Shown: positions 24,707 through 32,282, counted from the stretch's first letter. The stretch: DNA of 64,000 nucleotides from an uncultured Lachnospiraceae bacterium (GCA_944381575.1 CALWLS010000005.1:62001-126000); one strand, 5' to 3'. Numbers and translations are program-made. Notes: generated by a model not told the origin, from the sequence alone.

Positions 24707-24889
24707 GTGGCAACAGAAGCACAAAGAAAAGCTATATATAAATATGACGATAAATTCGAGCGGGTGAATTGCAGATTAAAAAAAGGCACAAAAGAACGCA
24801 TAGAAAAAGCCGGGTATAAATCAATCAATACTTTTATAGTTTCGGCAGTCATGGAGAAGCTGGAAAAGGAAGAAAAATTTTTAAAATAA
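24707..24889 (+). CDS. ribbon-helix-helix (Arc/MetJ-like) repressor
   Basis: 60 residues, GTG start with AAAGGAG 9 nt before. FERVNCRLKKGTKERIEKAG, YKSINTFIVSAVMEKLEK has the beta-strand then two helices of RHH regulators. A further operator-like AAGGCACAAAA (24783-24793) lies within the coding sequence, and a variant overlaps its stop (24888-24898). It probably represses its own promoter, the leftward operon and the downstream promoter. Confidence 0.75.
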   Translation: MATEAQRKAIYKYDDKFERVNCRLKKGTKERIEKAGYKSINTFIVSAVMEKLEKEEKFLK

Positions 24890-24903
24890 GGCACGAAAAA
24901 CTA

Positions 24904-24932
24904 TTGACATATAAGGCACAAAAACATATAAT
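24904..24932 (+). promoter_or_regulatory. rightward promoter after the RHH gene, operator in spacer
   Basis: TTGACA (24904-24909), 17-bp spacer holding AAGGCACAAAAA (24913-24924), TATAAT (24927-24932). Near-consensus strength. Confidence 0.8.
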
Positions 24933-24989
24933 AAAGACAGTTAAGAAAAAGGGCATCAGCCCGGAGTAATGATTGCATGGAGGTAAAAA

Positions 24990-25454
24990 ATGAAAATATT
25001 TTACGTTAAAACGAATGGCTATAACTGCATCGTATATGCAGAGGGACGCGAAGCCATTGTGGCAGACTTTGAGCCTTACGAAATAGAGGGTAGCATGGAA
25101 AAATACGAGGATACCGCTAACCATGCGAAAGCCTTTTTTGAAGCCCTCGAAGAGGTCGGAGACCTTAACGACTTCTCCCAGATGCCGGGAGATCGCCAGG
25201 AGATCGGACATGATCTTTTTGAACAGTTGGCAAACGCTGAGCTGATTTTTTCAGACGGTGCAGGGATTGAGATCTGGAGCGTTGAGCTTGCCCCGGATTT
25301 CGCGGATGATACATTCTGCGGAACGCTGGAAGAGTGCCGCAAGTATTGCCAGGAATACGACTATACGATCGGCGAAAATTGCAGGATCGCCAAAATTAGC
25401 GTTGATGATCATTTTTGCGTGGTCGGCACGTTGGAAGTTGTTACGGAGGTGTAA
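24990..25454 (+). CDS. hypothetical acidic protein
   Basis: 154 residues, GGAGGT 6 nt before the ATG. Very acidic, beta/alpha mixed (MKIFYVKTNGYNCIVYAEGR), unrecognised. First gene under the RHH-controlled promoter at 24904. Low pI and small size would suit a host-takeover or mimic protein, but that is only inference. Confidence 0.6.
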   Translation: MKIFYVKTNGYNCIVYAEGREAIVADFEPYEIEGSMEKYEDTANHAKAFFEALEEVGDLNDFSQMPGDRQEIGHDLFEQLANAELIFSDGAGIEIWSVELAPDFADDTFCGTLEECRKYCQEYDYTIGENCRIAKISVDDHFCVVGTLEVVTEV

Positions 25455-25455
25455 C

Positions 25456-25707
25456 GTGAAATACATTGATTTCCTGAAAAAGGAAGTCGCCGAATATGAA
25501 GACGACTTCAAATTTGAGCTTAAAGGCGTCAAAGAGTACGCCGACGAGCACTTAAAATATAGCCGCGGCTCGGATTACGATCTCATGGTCGGCAACCTTG
25601 AGGACGAGCTGCACAAAAATGTTGAGGCGCTATACTGGCGCGCCGTTGATAAGGGCCTTAGCGATGAGGAATTAGCCGAAGTTTTTAACGGTTATACTTT
25701 CGTCTAA
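25456..25707 (+). CDS. hypothetical acidic protein
   Basis: 83 residues from GTG 25456 with GGAGGT upstream, directly after the previous stop. Acidic and helical (LKKEVAEYEDDFKFELKG). Followed by a terminator. Function unknown. Confidence 0.6.
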   Translation: MKYIDFLKKEVAEYEDDFKFELKGVKEYADEHLKYSRGSDYDLMVGNLEDELHKNVEALYWRAVDKGLSDEELAEVFNGYTFV

Positions 25708-25811
25708 AAAATATCTTGCACTTGTCCCCGCCATAAGGTATATTGATACCAACGACGGGAGCGACAAACTCAAAGGTAGGAACGCACTATAACAATTTTT
25801 AGCAAATTTTT

Positions 25812-25845
25812 AGCAGGCCGGCGAAAGCTTAATGGCCTGCTTTTT
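25812..25845 (+). terminator. rho-independent terminator
   Basis: AGCAGGCC (25812-25819) pairs with GGCCTGCT (25834-25841), followed by a T run. Confidence 0.85.
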
Positions 25846-26279
25846 GTGTTCAAAAATGGGTAAAATCGCCCAAAATCCCTTATATTTATTATATAGTTTT
25901 ATATATTGTGTGTATTTATGCATATATTTTAGAAGTGTAGTAATAATATATCATCCTACCTTTAGATTTAGAGCTTTTAGAGTTGATTAACTATTAATAA
26001 TATTAATAATACTATATATAGTATAGTCTAATATCTAATATATATAATATATAGTTATTTATATAATAACTCCCTTCTTTTTATTTCCCGGAAAAAAGTT
26101 ATTGATTATTTTAAATTTTTTGGTATTCTATAGGCAAAATAGGATATGGTTTACCCGAAAATCAACGGGGCACGACAAGATTAGTCAAGTGCGGCAGGCT
26201 TTAAGCCTTGCCAGTATTAACGCTTTTTCTTGTGGTGCTCTTTTTTTGTTTATTTAGTGCTTTAGCGTGTAAAAGTGAT
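25846..26279. other. AT-rich non-coding segment
   Basis: About 25865-26100 is nearly all A and T, with many short TATA-type palindromes. After it comes a short inverted repeat GGCAGGCTT/AAGCCTTGCC near 26193-26212. No gene is convincing. It could hold promoters, an origin or a partition site. Confidence 0.5.
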
Positions 26280-26921
26280 ATGGATAACAATAACAAAGAT
26301 ATCGACATTATCGAAAAATACGAAAATAAAATAAACGAATATGCAGACAAATATATTAATCAAGAGCTTTTAGATCCTAAAGATATATATAACTCCGATT
26401 GTTTCGATGGAATGATTGACTATATTTATACTAATGTTTTTATGCCAAAAAAAGGAGATAAAACATATTACAATACGCGAAATACTATTTTAAATACTGC
26501 TGATATAGAAACATTGGATTATATATTTAGATATTTAAGATTGCTTTGTGGAAAATATAAAAAACGTATTACTTTACTTAGATTTTCTAATCTTATTGGG
26601 ATTGGAAATGATGTTATAAGTCAGTGGATATCAGGGGAAACACGCGCAGGAACGGACGGGACAAGCTCCGCGCATTGCCAAACGGCCAAAAAATGGAAGG
26701 AGGCTTGCGAGGGCGCTTTATTTTCCGGGGCTGTTGATGATAATTCTATTGGCTGCATTTTCGCCCTAAAAGCCAACCATGGATACAACGAGGGAACGCA
26801 GCAGATCGAAATCAAGGGAACAAATGCTCCAGCGCTAAGCCAGGAAAATATAAAAGAAATAGCAGAGCAAGCGCAAAAGCAGAGCCTGCCGGAGCTAATC
26901 GAGGGACTGCCGGATGATTAA
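26280..26921 (+). CDS. putative DNA-binding protein (terminase-small-like?)
   Basis: 213 residues from ATG 26280. Residues ~85-125 (RITLLRFSNLIGIGNDVISQ, then WISGETR) look like a helix-turn-helix. Later GCIFALKANHGYNE resembles a segment seen in small-terminase-like and related HTH proteins. A TTG start at 26208 would add a lipoprotein-like leader but lacks a ribosome site. The terminase large subunit is 9 kb away, so the packaging role is weak. Confidence 0.5.
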   Translation: MDNNNKDIDIIEKYENKINEYADKYINQELLDPKDIYNSDCFDGMIDYIYTNVFMPKKGDKTYYNTRNTILNTADIETLDYIFRYLRLLCGKYKKRITLLRFSNLIGIGNDVISQWISGETRAGTDGTSSAHCQTAKKWKEACEGALFSGAVDDNSIGCIFALKANHGYNEGTQQIEIKGTNAPALSQENIKEIAEQAQKQSLPELIEGLPDD

Positions 26922-27201
26922 AAATGCAAACAATGTGTATAAAAATGTTAAACATTAATAAATTGTACAGTTTGCATAATAAAAAGGCGAAAGTTTAGCA
27001 ATAATTCACATGCAACTATTCGCAAAACTTTAGATTAACGAATAGTTGAAAGATAAATAAGGCTTGACAAAATGCCCATAAGGTGCATAAGACAAATTGC
27101 TTTTTAGCCGTTGATATATGACCCGGGGCGGGGTCTAAAATGAAGCAGCGCATACGACCGGGTAACGCCCTTAATCACCGAAAAAATAAAAAAGACCCTT
27201 T
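26922..27201. promoter_or_regulatory. intergenic control region with inverted repeats
   Basis: Contains a 9-bp inverted repeat AACTATTCG/CGAATAGTT (27014-27022, 27039-27047) and TTGACA at 27064-27069. This is followed by ATAAGGTGCATAAGA, which resembles the RHH operator and could overlap a weak -10. GC-rich stems lie at 27120-27165. Confidence 0.4.
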
Positions 27202-27378
27202 ATGGTAACAGCAACTGAAATGACAAAAGCCATACATGAACTATTAAAGAATCTTCCACCGATAAATGAGGAATATATAGCAATTGTAAAAAAGAACGAA
27301 TCGTTATCAATTGTTCAAAAGCTTTTGCTCAAACGTAAACTTAGAGAGATTATCGATGGACATAATAAGGATATATAA
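27202..27378 (+). CDS. small helical protein
   Basis: 58 residues, helical (MVTATEMTKAIHELLKNLPP), basic towards the end. It overlaps the next gene by 23 nt in a different frame. Function unknown. Confidence 0.5.
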   Translation: MVTATEMTKAIHELLKNLPPINEEYIAIVKKNESLSIVQKLLLKRKLREIIDGHNKDI

Positions 27379-27829
27379 AAACCCGAATGGAGATACGAGA
27401 ACAGCTCCGAATAATATTACTTTTAAACAGTTTCAAGAAGCAAATGATAGCCATAGAGCGGATGTAAGAGGAGTCATGAATGCATTGGGATTCATGTTAT
27501 GCGAAAACGGGGAGAAGCACGATTGGACAAAAAAGTCTGAGGAAGCAATGTTTTACAGAGACTTTCTTGCAACTATAAATGACGGAGTGGACTTCGTGTC
27601 CGGAGAATGGTATCAGCTTCATGTAAACACAGAACGTCACCACTTGTTATCCAGATGCCCAGAAGATGTAAACCTGCTTGACGTGGTCGAAATGATTGTT
27701 GATTGCGTATGTGCCGGAAAAACCAGAAGCGGGGAAGTAAGAGATTTGGAAATCTCAAACGATATTCTGGAAATGGCATTAAAAAATACTGTGAAATTGA
27801 TTGATGATATGACAAAAGTAATAGTTTAA
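27356..27829 (+). CDS. DUF5662-like conserved phage protein
   Basis: 157 residues from ATG 27356. GEKHDWTKKSEEAMFYRDF, then HVNTERHHLLSRCPEDVNLL and DVVEMIVDCVCAGKTRSG match a conserved phage family with histidine-rich blocks that may bind metal. No activity known. Confidence 0.7.
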   Translation: MDIIRIYKNPNGDTRTAPNNITFKQFQEANDSHRADVRGVMNALGFMLCENGEKHDWTKKSEEAMFYRDFLATINDGVDFVSGEWYQLHVNTERHHLLSRCPEDVNLLDVVEMIVDCVCAGKTRSGEVRDLEISNDILEMALKNTVKLIDDMTKVIV

Positions 27830-27838
27830 AGGCAACTC

Positions 27839-28072
27839 ATGGGCATAGAAACAACGATAACAGCTGACTCAGTAAAAACAACGATAAGCGCTGATCACAT
27901 AATTAAAGTAGTAAACCAAGAACATGATAAAGCGATAATCAAAGCCATTCAGGAATGGGCATCAGAAGATTCGGTCTGTAGATCTGCAACATTATTAGAT
28001 GAGGATACCCTTACCGAGATTTTGCAACTTGGGATAATGGAATACAACAAGCTTCATAAAATCAGCCTTTAA
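27839..28072 (+). CDS. small hypothetical protein
   Basis: 77 residues, MGIETTITADSVKTTISADH at the start, helical later. Weak ribosome site (AAAGGCAACTC). Unrecognised. Confidence 0.45.
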   Translation: MGIETTITADSVKTTISADHIIKVVNQEHDKAIIKAIQEWASEDSVCRSATLLDEDTLTEILQLGIMEYNKLHKISL

Positions 28073-28139
28073 AAAATTTTAAAAAACAAAAGCCGAAGCT
28101 TGTTATAAATTTTTCTCCCAAAAGAAAAAAAAGGTATTT

Positions 28140-28748
28140 ATGGACGAAAGAAATGTACAAGGAATGTCATATGAACGTCTTTATTCAATCTATAATGCCA
28201 TGATGTCTCGCTGCTATAACAAAAATCATCCGCATTATGACAACTGGGGTGGCAGAGGAATAAAGGTATGTGATCAGTGGAGATATGATTATCAGGCATT
28301 TAGAAAATGGGCGCTATATGCAGGATATGATGAAGAAAAGGACAGAAAATATCAGACGCTTGAAAGAATTGATAATAACGGAGATTATTGTCCAGAAAAT
28401 TGCAAATGGGCGACTGCACATGAGCAAAATCTAAACAGGAGATATTTGGGAAGAAAAACAGGAGCATATAAGTATAATTGGACATTTGAAGGGATTACAA
28501 AGTCGGCAATAGAGTGGTGTGAGATTTTCGGAGTTAGTGTTCCTATGGTGATGTATCGAGTTAAAACAAAAGGGATGAAACCATTTGAAGCATTAGTTAC
28601 TCCGGTTAATAGAGCGGATAACTTAGACGAAATTACGGAAGAGAAGGTTCGTAGCATGAGGGATTCTGGAATGAAAACTAAAGAAATCGCAGATTTTTTT
28701 GGATGTTCAAAGAATACCATAGAAAGAAGATTGGGGAAACGAAAGTGA
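28140..28748 (+). CDS. HNH/AP2-associated phage protein with C-terminal HTH
   Basis: 202 residues. SRCYNKNHPHYDNWGGRGIK, VCDQW and YQTLERIDNNGDYCPENCKW form a conserved module of phage proteins related to homing endonucleases (divergent HNH-like). The last 45 residues (EEKVRSMRDSGMKTKEIADF, FGCSKNTIERRLG) are a resolvase-type helix-turn-helix. Probably a DNA-binding or selfish nuclease-like protein. AAAAAAGG lies before the ATG. Confidence 0.65.
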   Translation: MDERNVQGMSYERLYSIYNAMMSRCYNKNHPHYDNWGGRGIKVCDQWRYDYQAFRKWALYAGYDEEKDRKYQTLERIDNNGDYCPENCKWATAHEQNLNRRYLGRKTGAYKYNWTFEGITKSAIEWCEIFGVSVPMVMYRVKTKGMKPFEALVTPVNRADNLDEITEEKVRSMRDSGMKTKEIADFFGCSKNTIERRLGKRK

Positions 28749-28846
28749 AATATTTTTGAACAGCGAACGCTATCAGGCGATTCAGATTTGAGGTAGATAG
28801 ATGTTAAGACCAGCACAGCTTTATGAGCAACAGCTTCAGGAAGAAA

Positions 28847-29026
28847 ATGAGTCTTGATAAGGCCATAGAACATGGCAAGGAGCATCGAAAGATATATTAC
28901 GGAGCTAAAGCGGTAGATCATACATGCCGGAATCATGGCAGCTGTGGTTGGTGTTTAGGCAATAGGACATACAAAAATGCCAAGAAAATACTTTCGATGG
29001 AACAGAAGGAGTCGGAATGGAAATAA
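28847..29026 (+). CDS. small cysteine-rich conserved phage protein
   Basis: 59 residues from ATG 28847 (CAGGAAG upstream). LDKAIEHGKEHRKIYYGAKA, then CRNHGSCGWCLGNR is a conserved phage zinc-like mini-protein. A separate short ORF at 28801-28857 (MLRPAQLYEQQLQ...) overlaps it and may be a remnant. Confidence 0.6.
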   Translation: MSLDKAIEHGKEHRKIYYGAKAVDHTCRNHGSCGWCLGNRTYKNAKKILSMEQKESEWK

Positions 29027-29433
29027 AGATAAATGTTGACGAAACAAGATTCAAAGATGTCCTCGAAAAAGAGTTGGAGGCTTTCTCAAAAGAGGAACTT
29101 CACGAGATAGTCCGGGAATGCATAGTAGAGTCATTGAGAAATTCGGAAGATTTAAAATCGCTTTTTATAGTCATGAGGAACAATGGGTATTATAACGTGC
29201 AAGAACCAAGCGAGGTCATGATAGAGGCAGCCAAATCCATTGATCTTTCTCCAGCATATAAAGAGATTCAGGACAAGATGATATCAACATTGAAAAACAA
29301 TCATCATGAGCTGTTAGTAAGCGTACTTTCAAAATGTATTGTGAACGGATTAATGAACGATGGCGATTTCATAGAGAGACTTCGGGGCGAAACGCAATGT
29401 ATGTTAAATCACAGTTTACAAGAGTTAAGATAA
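29017..29433 (+). CDS. hypothetical helical protein
   Basis: 138 residues, acidic and helical throughout (VLEKELEAFSKEELHEIVRE). Overlaps both neighbours. Unrecognised. Confidence 0.55.
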   Translation: MEIKINVDETRFKDVLEKELEAFSKEELHEIVRECIVESLRNSEDLKSLFIVMRNNGYYNVQEPSEVMIEAAKSIDLSPAYKEIQDKMISTLKNNHHELLVSVLSKCIVNGLMNDGDFIERLRGETQCMLNHSLQELR

Positions 29434-29645
29434 TGACGAAAGAACAGTTGGAAAAGGCGAATGAGATTAATCGTAAAATAGAAGTTCTTAGAGGATTTCG
29501 TTACGACCCTGAATTTGTATATATGAAGCTTACAATCGGAGAAAAATCCTTGGATTTGAGTAGTTTTCAAGATTTAAAAGATTTGATATTAGGCTATTTG
29601 TCGGACAAAACCGCAGAGTTGGAAAAGCAGTTAGAAGAGCTTTAA
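29433..29645 (+). CDS. small helical protein
   Basis: 70 residues starting at the ATG that overlaps the previous TAA (TAATG). Coiled-coil-like ends (MTKEQLEKANEINRKIEVL and KTAELEKQLEEL). Function unknown. Confidence 0.5.
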   Translation: MTKEQLEKANEINRKIEVLRGFRYDPEFVYMKLTIGEKSLDLSSFQDLKDLILGYLSDKTAELEKQLEEL

Positions 29646-29656
29646 GGTGGATATTG

Positions 29657-29896
29657 ATGATACCAGTAAAAATTTCAGACATTATTAAAATCACTATGAG
29701 CGCAGCATTCACAATATGGTTTTCATTATATTTCATTGCGGCTATTAAAATGTTTTTCAACAATCCAGACATAAGTACGTTTGTAACAATGGTGATGATT
29801 TATTCGGCTTTTATTTTAGGCATCAGGATGACGATTAATCTAATAGCGGAACCTATATTCAGGTTATTTATTGATGAGGATGCTGAGAATGAATAA
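29657..29896 (+). CDS. small two-helix membrane protein
   Basis: 79 residues with two hydrophobic helices (about 14-34 and 42-62). AAGGTGG precedes. Overlaps the DUF3310 gene by 8 nt. Function unknown. Confidence 0.5.
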   Translation: MIPVKISDIIKITMSAAFTIWFSLYFIAAIKMFFNNPDISTFVTMVMIYSAFILGIRMTINLIAEPIFRLFIDEDAENE

Positions 29897-30131
29897 TGAT
29901 ATTGTATCACATCCGTCTCATTATGTTGCTGGCCGTAAATATGAGCCAAAGGATGTTATAAGAGACTGGGATTTGAATTTCAATCTCGGCTCAGCAGTCA
30001 AATACATATCAAGAGCCGGTCGCAAGGACGATGCACTGGTTGATCTTGAAAAAGCAAAACAGTTTCTTGAGTTTGAGATAGAAGCGTTGAGAAATGAACG
30101 TAAAGCAAGTGTTTATGGCAGTGACGGCTGA
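29889..30131 (+). CDS. DUF3310 family protein
   Basis: 80 residues. SHPSHYVAGRKYEPKDVIRD, then FNLGSAVKYISRAGRKDDAL and VDLEKAKQFLEFEIE match DUF3310 (SaV-like), a very widespread phage family. Role unproven; sometimes linked to nucleotide metabolism. Confidence 0.85.
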   Translation: MNNDIVSHPSHYVAGRKYEPKDVIRDWDLNFNLGSAVKYISRAGRKDDALVDLEKAKQFLEFEIEALRNERKASVYGSDG

Positions 30132-30294
30132 CGAGTATGAATTGCCAGTATGCGTAAGTGACAGTTGTGCTGAAATGGCCCGGAAGCTGAGGATTGACAG
30201 AGGAGCAATTTACAACTCGATAAATCATCCAGATAAGCACACAGGAAAGCATATCGGAATAAAATTTTTGAAGGTGAGCATAGAGGGTGACTAA
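30094..30294 (+). CDS. small helix-turn-helix-like phage protein
   Basis: 66 residues. MAVTADEYELPVCVSDSCAE, MARKLRIDRGAIYNSINHP resembles a short HTH protein common in Firmicutes phages. Overlaps DUF3310 by 38 nt. Confidence 0.6.
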   Translation: MNVKQVFMAVTADEYELPVCVSDSCAEMARKLRIDRGAIYNSINHPDKHTGKHIGIKFLKVSIEGD

Positions 30295-30296
30295 TA

Positions 30297-30449
30297 GTGT
30301 GGCTAAGATACTTAGTAACTTTTTTAGATATTTTGTTTTGTTTAATACTTTTAAGCTGCCTTAATGGAAACCAAAACAGACCAGCAAGGACAGGCTTTAT
30401 AGCAATGTTTTCAGCCTATGCATTAAGTATATGGCTGATGTGGAATTAA
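30297..30449 (+). CDS. small membrane protein
   Basis: 50 residues from GTG 30297, with two hydrophobic segments (LVTFLDILFCLILLSC and GFIAMFSAYALSIWLMW). GAGGGTGAC precedes. Ends one base before the first tRNA. Confidence 0.45.
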   Translation: MWLRYLVTFLDILFCLILLSCLNGNQNRPARTGFIAMFSAYALSIWLMWN

Positions 30450-30450
30450 T

Positions 30451-30522
30451 GGGGCTATCGCCAAGCGGTAAGGCACGGCACTTTGACTGCCGCATTCACA
30501 GGTTCGAATCCTGTTAGCCCTG
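30451..30522 (+). tRNA. tRNA-Gln (anticodon TTG)
   Basis: Full cloverleaf: acceptor GGGGCTA/TAGCCCT, D-arm GCC...GGC, anticodon stem GGCA/TGCC with loop CTTTGAC, T-arm ACAGG TTCGAAT CCTGT. CCA not encoded. Confidence 0.9.
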
Positions 30523-30627
30523 TTCGGCATATATCGGACGTATGCCATAGTAAGACTTGACTTCCATAATTACTTTCTCCTAAACCTTCGTTGTTGATAG
30601 TCCGATGAACCGCCGAAAGGCGGTTAA

Positions 30628-30697
30628 TAGGAAGTAGCTTAATTGGTAAAGCAACACAGTTTATCTGAGATTGTCAGTTCGAATCTGACCTTCCTAT
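30628..30697 (+). tRNA. tRNA-like gene with shortened anticodon arm (possible TTA)
   Basis: Acceptor TAGGAAG/CTTCCTA, D-arm GCTT/AAGC and T-arm GTCAG TTCGAAT CTGAC are perfect. The anticodon-arm region (30654-30672) is 2-3 nt too short. A normal 7-nt loop would be GTTTATC with anticodon TTA (reads the UAA stop) but with two mismatches in the stem. CAG/CTG pairs better with a 5-nt loop. A degenerate tRNA or an unusual suppressor-like tRNA. Confidence 0.5.
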
Positions 30698-30844
30698 TGT
30701 GGCTGGGTAGCTCCCAGATGATGTGAGAGTAGCGAAACACCTCACAGAGAATGACAATGCCCGTTGAAAACTACAGCAATAGCTTCAAGCCGCGGGTGCG
30801 GAGCAATGATTTGCAGTGTGATAATCTAAGCGGGAATCGCACAT

Positions 30845-30917
30845 GGCTCCATAGTCAAGAGGTTAAGACATTACCCTTTCACGGTAGTAACGATCGGTTC
30901 GATTCCGTCTGGAGCCA
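30845..30917 (+). tRNA. tRNA-Glu (anticodon TTC)
   Basis: Acceptor GGCTCCA/TGGAGCC, D-arm GTC...GAC, anticodon stem TTACC/GGTAG with loop CTTTCAC, T-loop TTCGATT with a stem having two mismatched outer pairs. Discriminator A. Confidence 0.8.
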
Positions 30918-31121
30918 TTTTCCATCTACATGGCACAAACTAATAATGTCTTGCTCAATATTTGTGCAAAAAACTTCTCAGCAGAACAATGGCCGTAACA
31001 GAACAATAAGTCGGCGATTGCTGAGGTGTCCTGGAAGTGTTTGATACTGAGTTTGATAATCTTATCCAATGTTTTTGGTACTTGGCATGAGCTCTACAAA
31101 CAGGTGGTTTATAAGGGATTT

Positions 31122-31205
31122 GACATCGTGGCGTAATGGTTATCGCAGAGGTTTGCTAAACCTTCCTACAGAAATGTAGTCCGTGTTCGAGTCACGGCGA
31201 TACCG
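31122..31205 (+). tRNA. tRNA-Ser (anticodon GCT)
   Basis: D-arm GCG...CGC, anticodon stem GAGGT/ACCTT with loop TTGCTAA, long variable arm CTACA GAAA TGTAG, T-arm CCGTG TTCGAGT CACGG. The acceptor GACATCG/CGATACC has two mismatches at positions 2-3. Confidence 0.8.
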
Positions 31206-31550
31206 TTTGCAGCAACCCAGATTACCGGTACATCGGCGGCACGATAAGCCGTGAAAGGTTGTTGCGAATTATCTGGCTTTGTCAAGGAAAAGACATTAAA
31301 CCCCACCTGACGGCAAATGGTGTAAAATGCGGTTCCCGTAGGTAGACGTATCGGGATTAAACTACACGCCAGAGAGGGTTCGCCGCAAATCAATATTGAA
31401 ATCCGGTACGTGGTCGCACAGGATGTCCAAATGGGCGATATTGATTAACTACTGCAACCGAACGCAGTATAAAAACATGAGGGACGTATGCGCCCGGTTT
31501 CTCCGTGTACCACACAGTATCTGAAGCGGAGCGTAAAATGGTACAGTGTA

Positions 31551-31649
31551 TGGATAGTGGCGGAAGTAGACGCAATGCACAGTAAGCGCTTACTGGCATG
31601 CTCCAACTACCTGGGAGGAGCGTGTGGGTATCAAATCCCACCTATCTAT
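31551..31649 (+). tRNA. tRNA-like element with hairpin in place of the anticodon loop
   Basis: Acceptor TGGATAG/CTATCTA (one G-T), D-arm GCG GAAGTAGA CGC and T-stem GTGGG/CCCAC (8-nt loop) are tRNA-like, and a long variable-like arm (CTCC/GGAG) is present. The anticodon region instead forms ATGC/GCAT enclosing a palindrome CAGTAAGCGCTTACTG, with no U33 or readable anticodon. Confidence 0.4.
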
Positions 31650-31700
31650 GCATATAAGTAATCGTAGCTGATTATGAGTATGAAGCAAATTTGCGTGGTT

Positions 31701-31813
31701 TGAGATAGAGGTTCAACTCCTCACACCTAACCGAAAGTAATTGCGTAGCTAACAATGAAATCGGAGACGGTCGGGTGTCGGTATAAGCGGTGGTTCGACT
31801 CCACCTATCTCAA
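31701..31813 (+). tRNA. tRNA-like element, over-long (113 nt)
   Basis: Acceptor TGAGATA/TATCTCA (7 perfect pairs) and T-arm GGTGG TTCGACT CCACC flank a 74-nt middle that includes a second T-arm-like hairpin GAGG TTCAACT CCTC. No standard D or anticodon arm can be drawn. Either a degenerate tRNA, two overlapping remnants, or a tRNA mimic. Confidence 0.3.
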
Positions 31814-31879
31814 TTTGGCTTTGCGCACTGAGCCAATATGTTCCCGAAACAAATGTCGGGAACATCAATCAGTGCGTGG

Positions 31880-31946
31880 TGTGCGGTAGCTCAGTTGGGA
31901 GAGCAGAGTTATAACAGAGTCGCAAGTTCGAGCCTTGCCCGCATAA
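31880..31946 (+). tRNA. tRNA-like gene lacking a proper anticodon stem
   Basis: Acceptor TGTGCGG/CCGCATA, D-arm GCTC AGTTGGGA GAGC and T-arm GCAAG TTCGAGC CTTGC are intact. Only 16 nt lie where about 21 are needed for anticodon arm plus variable loop, and they cannot form a 5-bp stem. Confidence 0.45.
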
Positions 31947-31992
31947 TTCCGAAGAATTGCAATCTTCGGAAATCGTTTTCCCCTATAAATAG

Positions 31993-32036
31993 TTCCGTGG
32001 AAGGCATACATGGCTGTTCGAGTCAGCCACACGGAA
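31993..32036 (+). ncRNA. acceptor/T-arm minihelix (tRNA-like)
   Basis: TTCCGTG (31993-31999) pairs perfectly with CACGGAA (32030-32036), and GGCTG TTCGAGT CAGCC forms a T-arm inside. Only 12 nt link them, so D and anticodon arms are absent. Confidence 0.4.
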
Positions 32037-32118
32037 TGGGTGCATGTAGACAGCGCCCTCTTATCATTACGCCTGCCGTCCTGCTATCGCTACAGCGGGG
32101 CGGCATTTAAGGAGAAAT

Positions 32119-32259
32119 ATGTGTGTAAGACAATGCGATTGTAATAACTGCTATAAAAAGAAAAGATGTACTGATTGTCCGCATTGTTTTGAGAATAGAG
32201 ATGTGGATTGCAGGACAAATGGAATACAGGGGTGCAAATATAAAGTTCCTTATCCTTAA
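32119..32259 (+). CDS. very small cysteine-rich protein
   Basis: 46 residues with ten cysteines (CDCNNC, RCTDCPHC, DCRTNGIQGC), strong GGAG ribosome site. Probably binds zinc. Unrecognised. Confidence 0.5.
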   Translation: MCVRQCDCNNCYKKKRCTDCPHCFENRDVDCRTNGIQGCKYKVPYP

Positions 32260-32282
32260 AGCCGTGTTCTAAGGAGGTTGCA

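Larger units (their letters stand above)
30523..32118. other. tRNA-cluster spacer DNA, no protein genes
   Basis: Apart from the tRNA and tRNA-like elements listed separately, no supported protein gene exists in this 1.6 kb. Clear hairpins include ACCGCC-GAAA-GGCGGT near 30607-30624, TGTTCCCGA/TCGGGAACA near 31840-31866, and TTCCGAAGA/TCTTCGGAA near 31947-31971 followed by a short T run. Confidence 0.6.

Noticed and set aside
26208-26279. Lipoprotein signal peptide upstream of the HTH protein
   Set aside because: A TTG-started extension gives an LSALAC-like lipobox, but there is no ribosome site and the T-rich DNA looks like hairpin tail sequence.
30930-31560. Several 7-bp inverted repeats in the tRNA region as extra tRNA acceptor stems
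   Set aside because: Perfect 7-mers separated by 20-35 nt are expected a few times by chance in 1.6 kb; no T-arm lies inside them.
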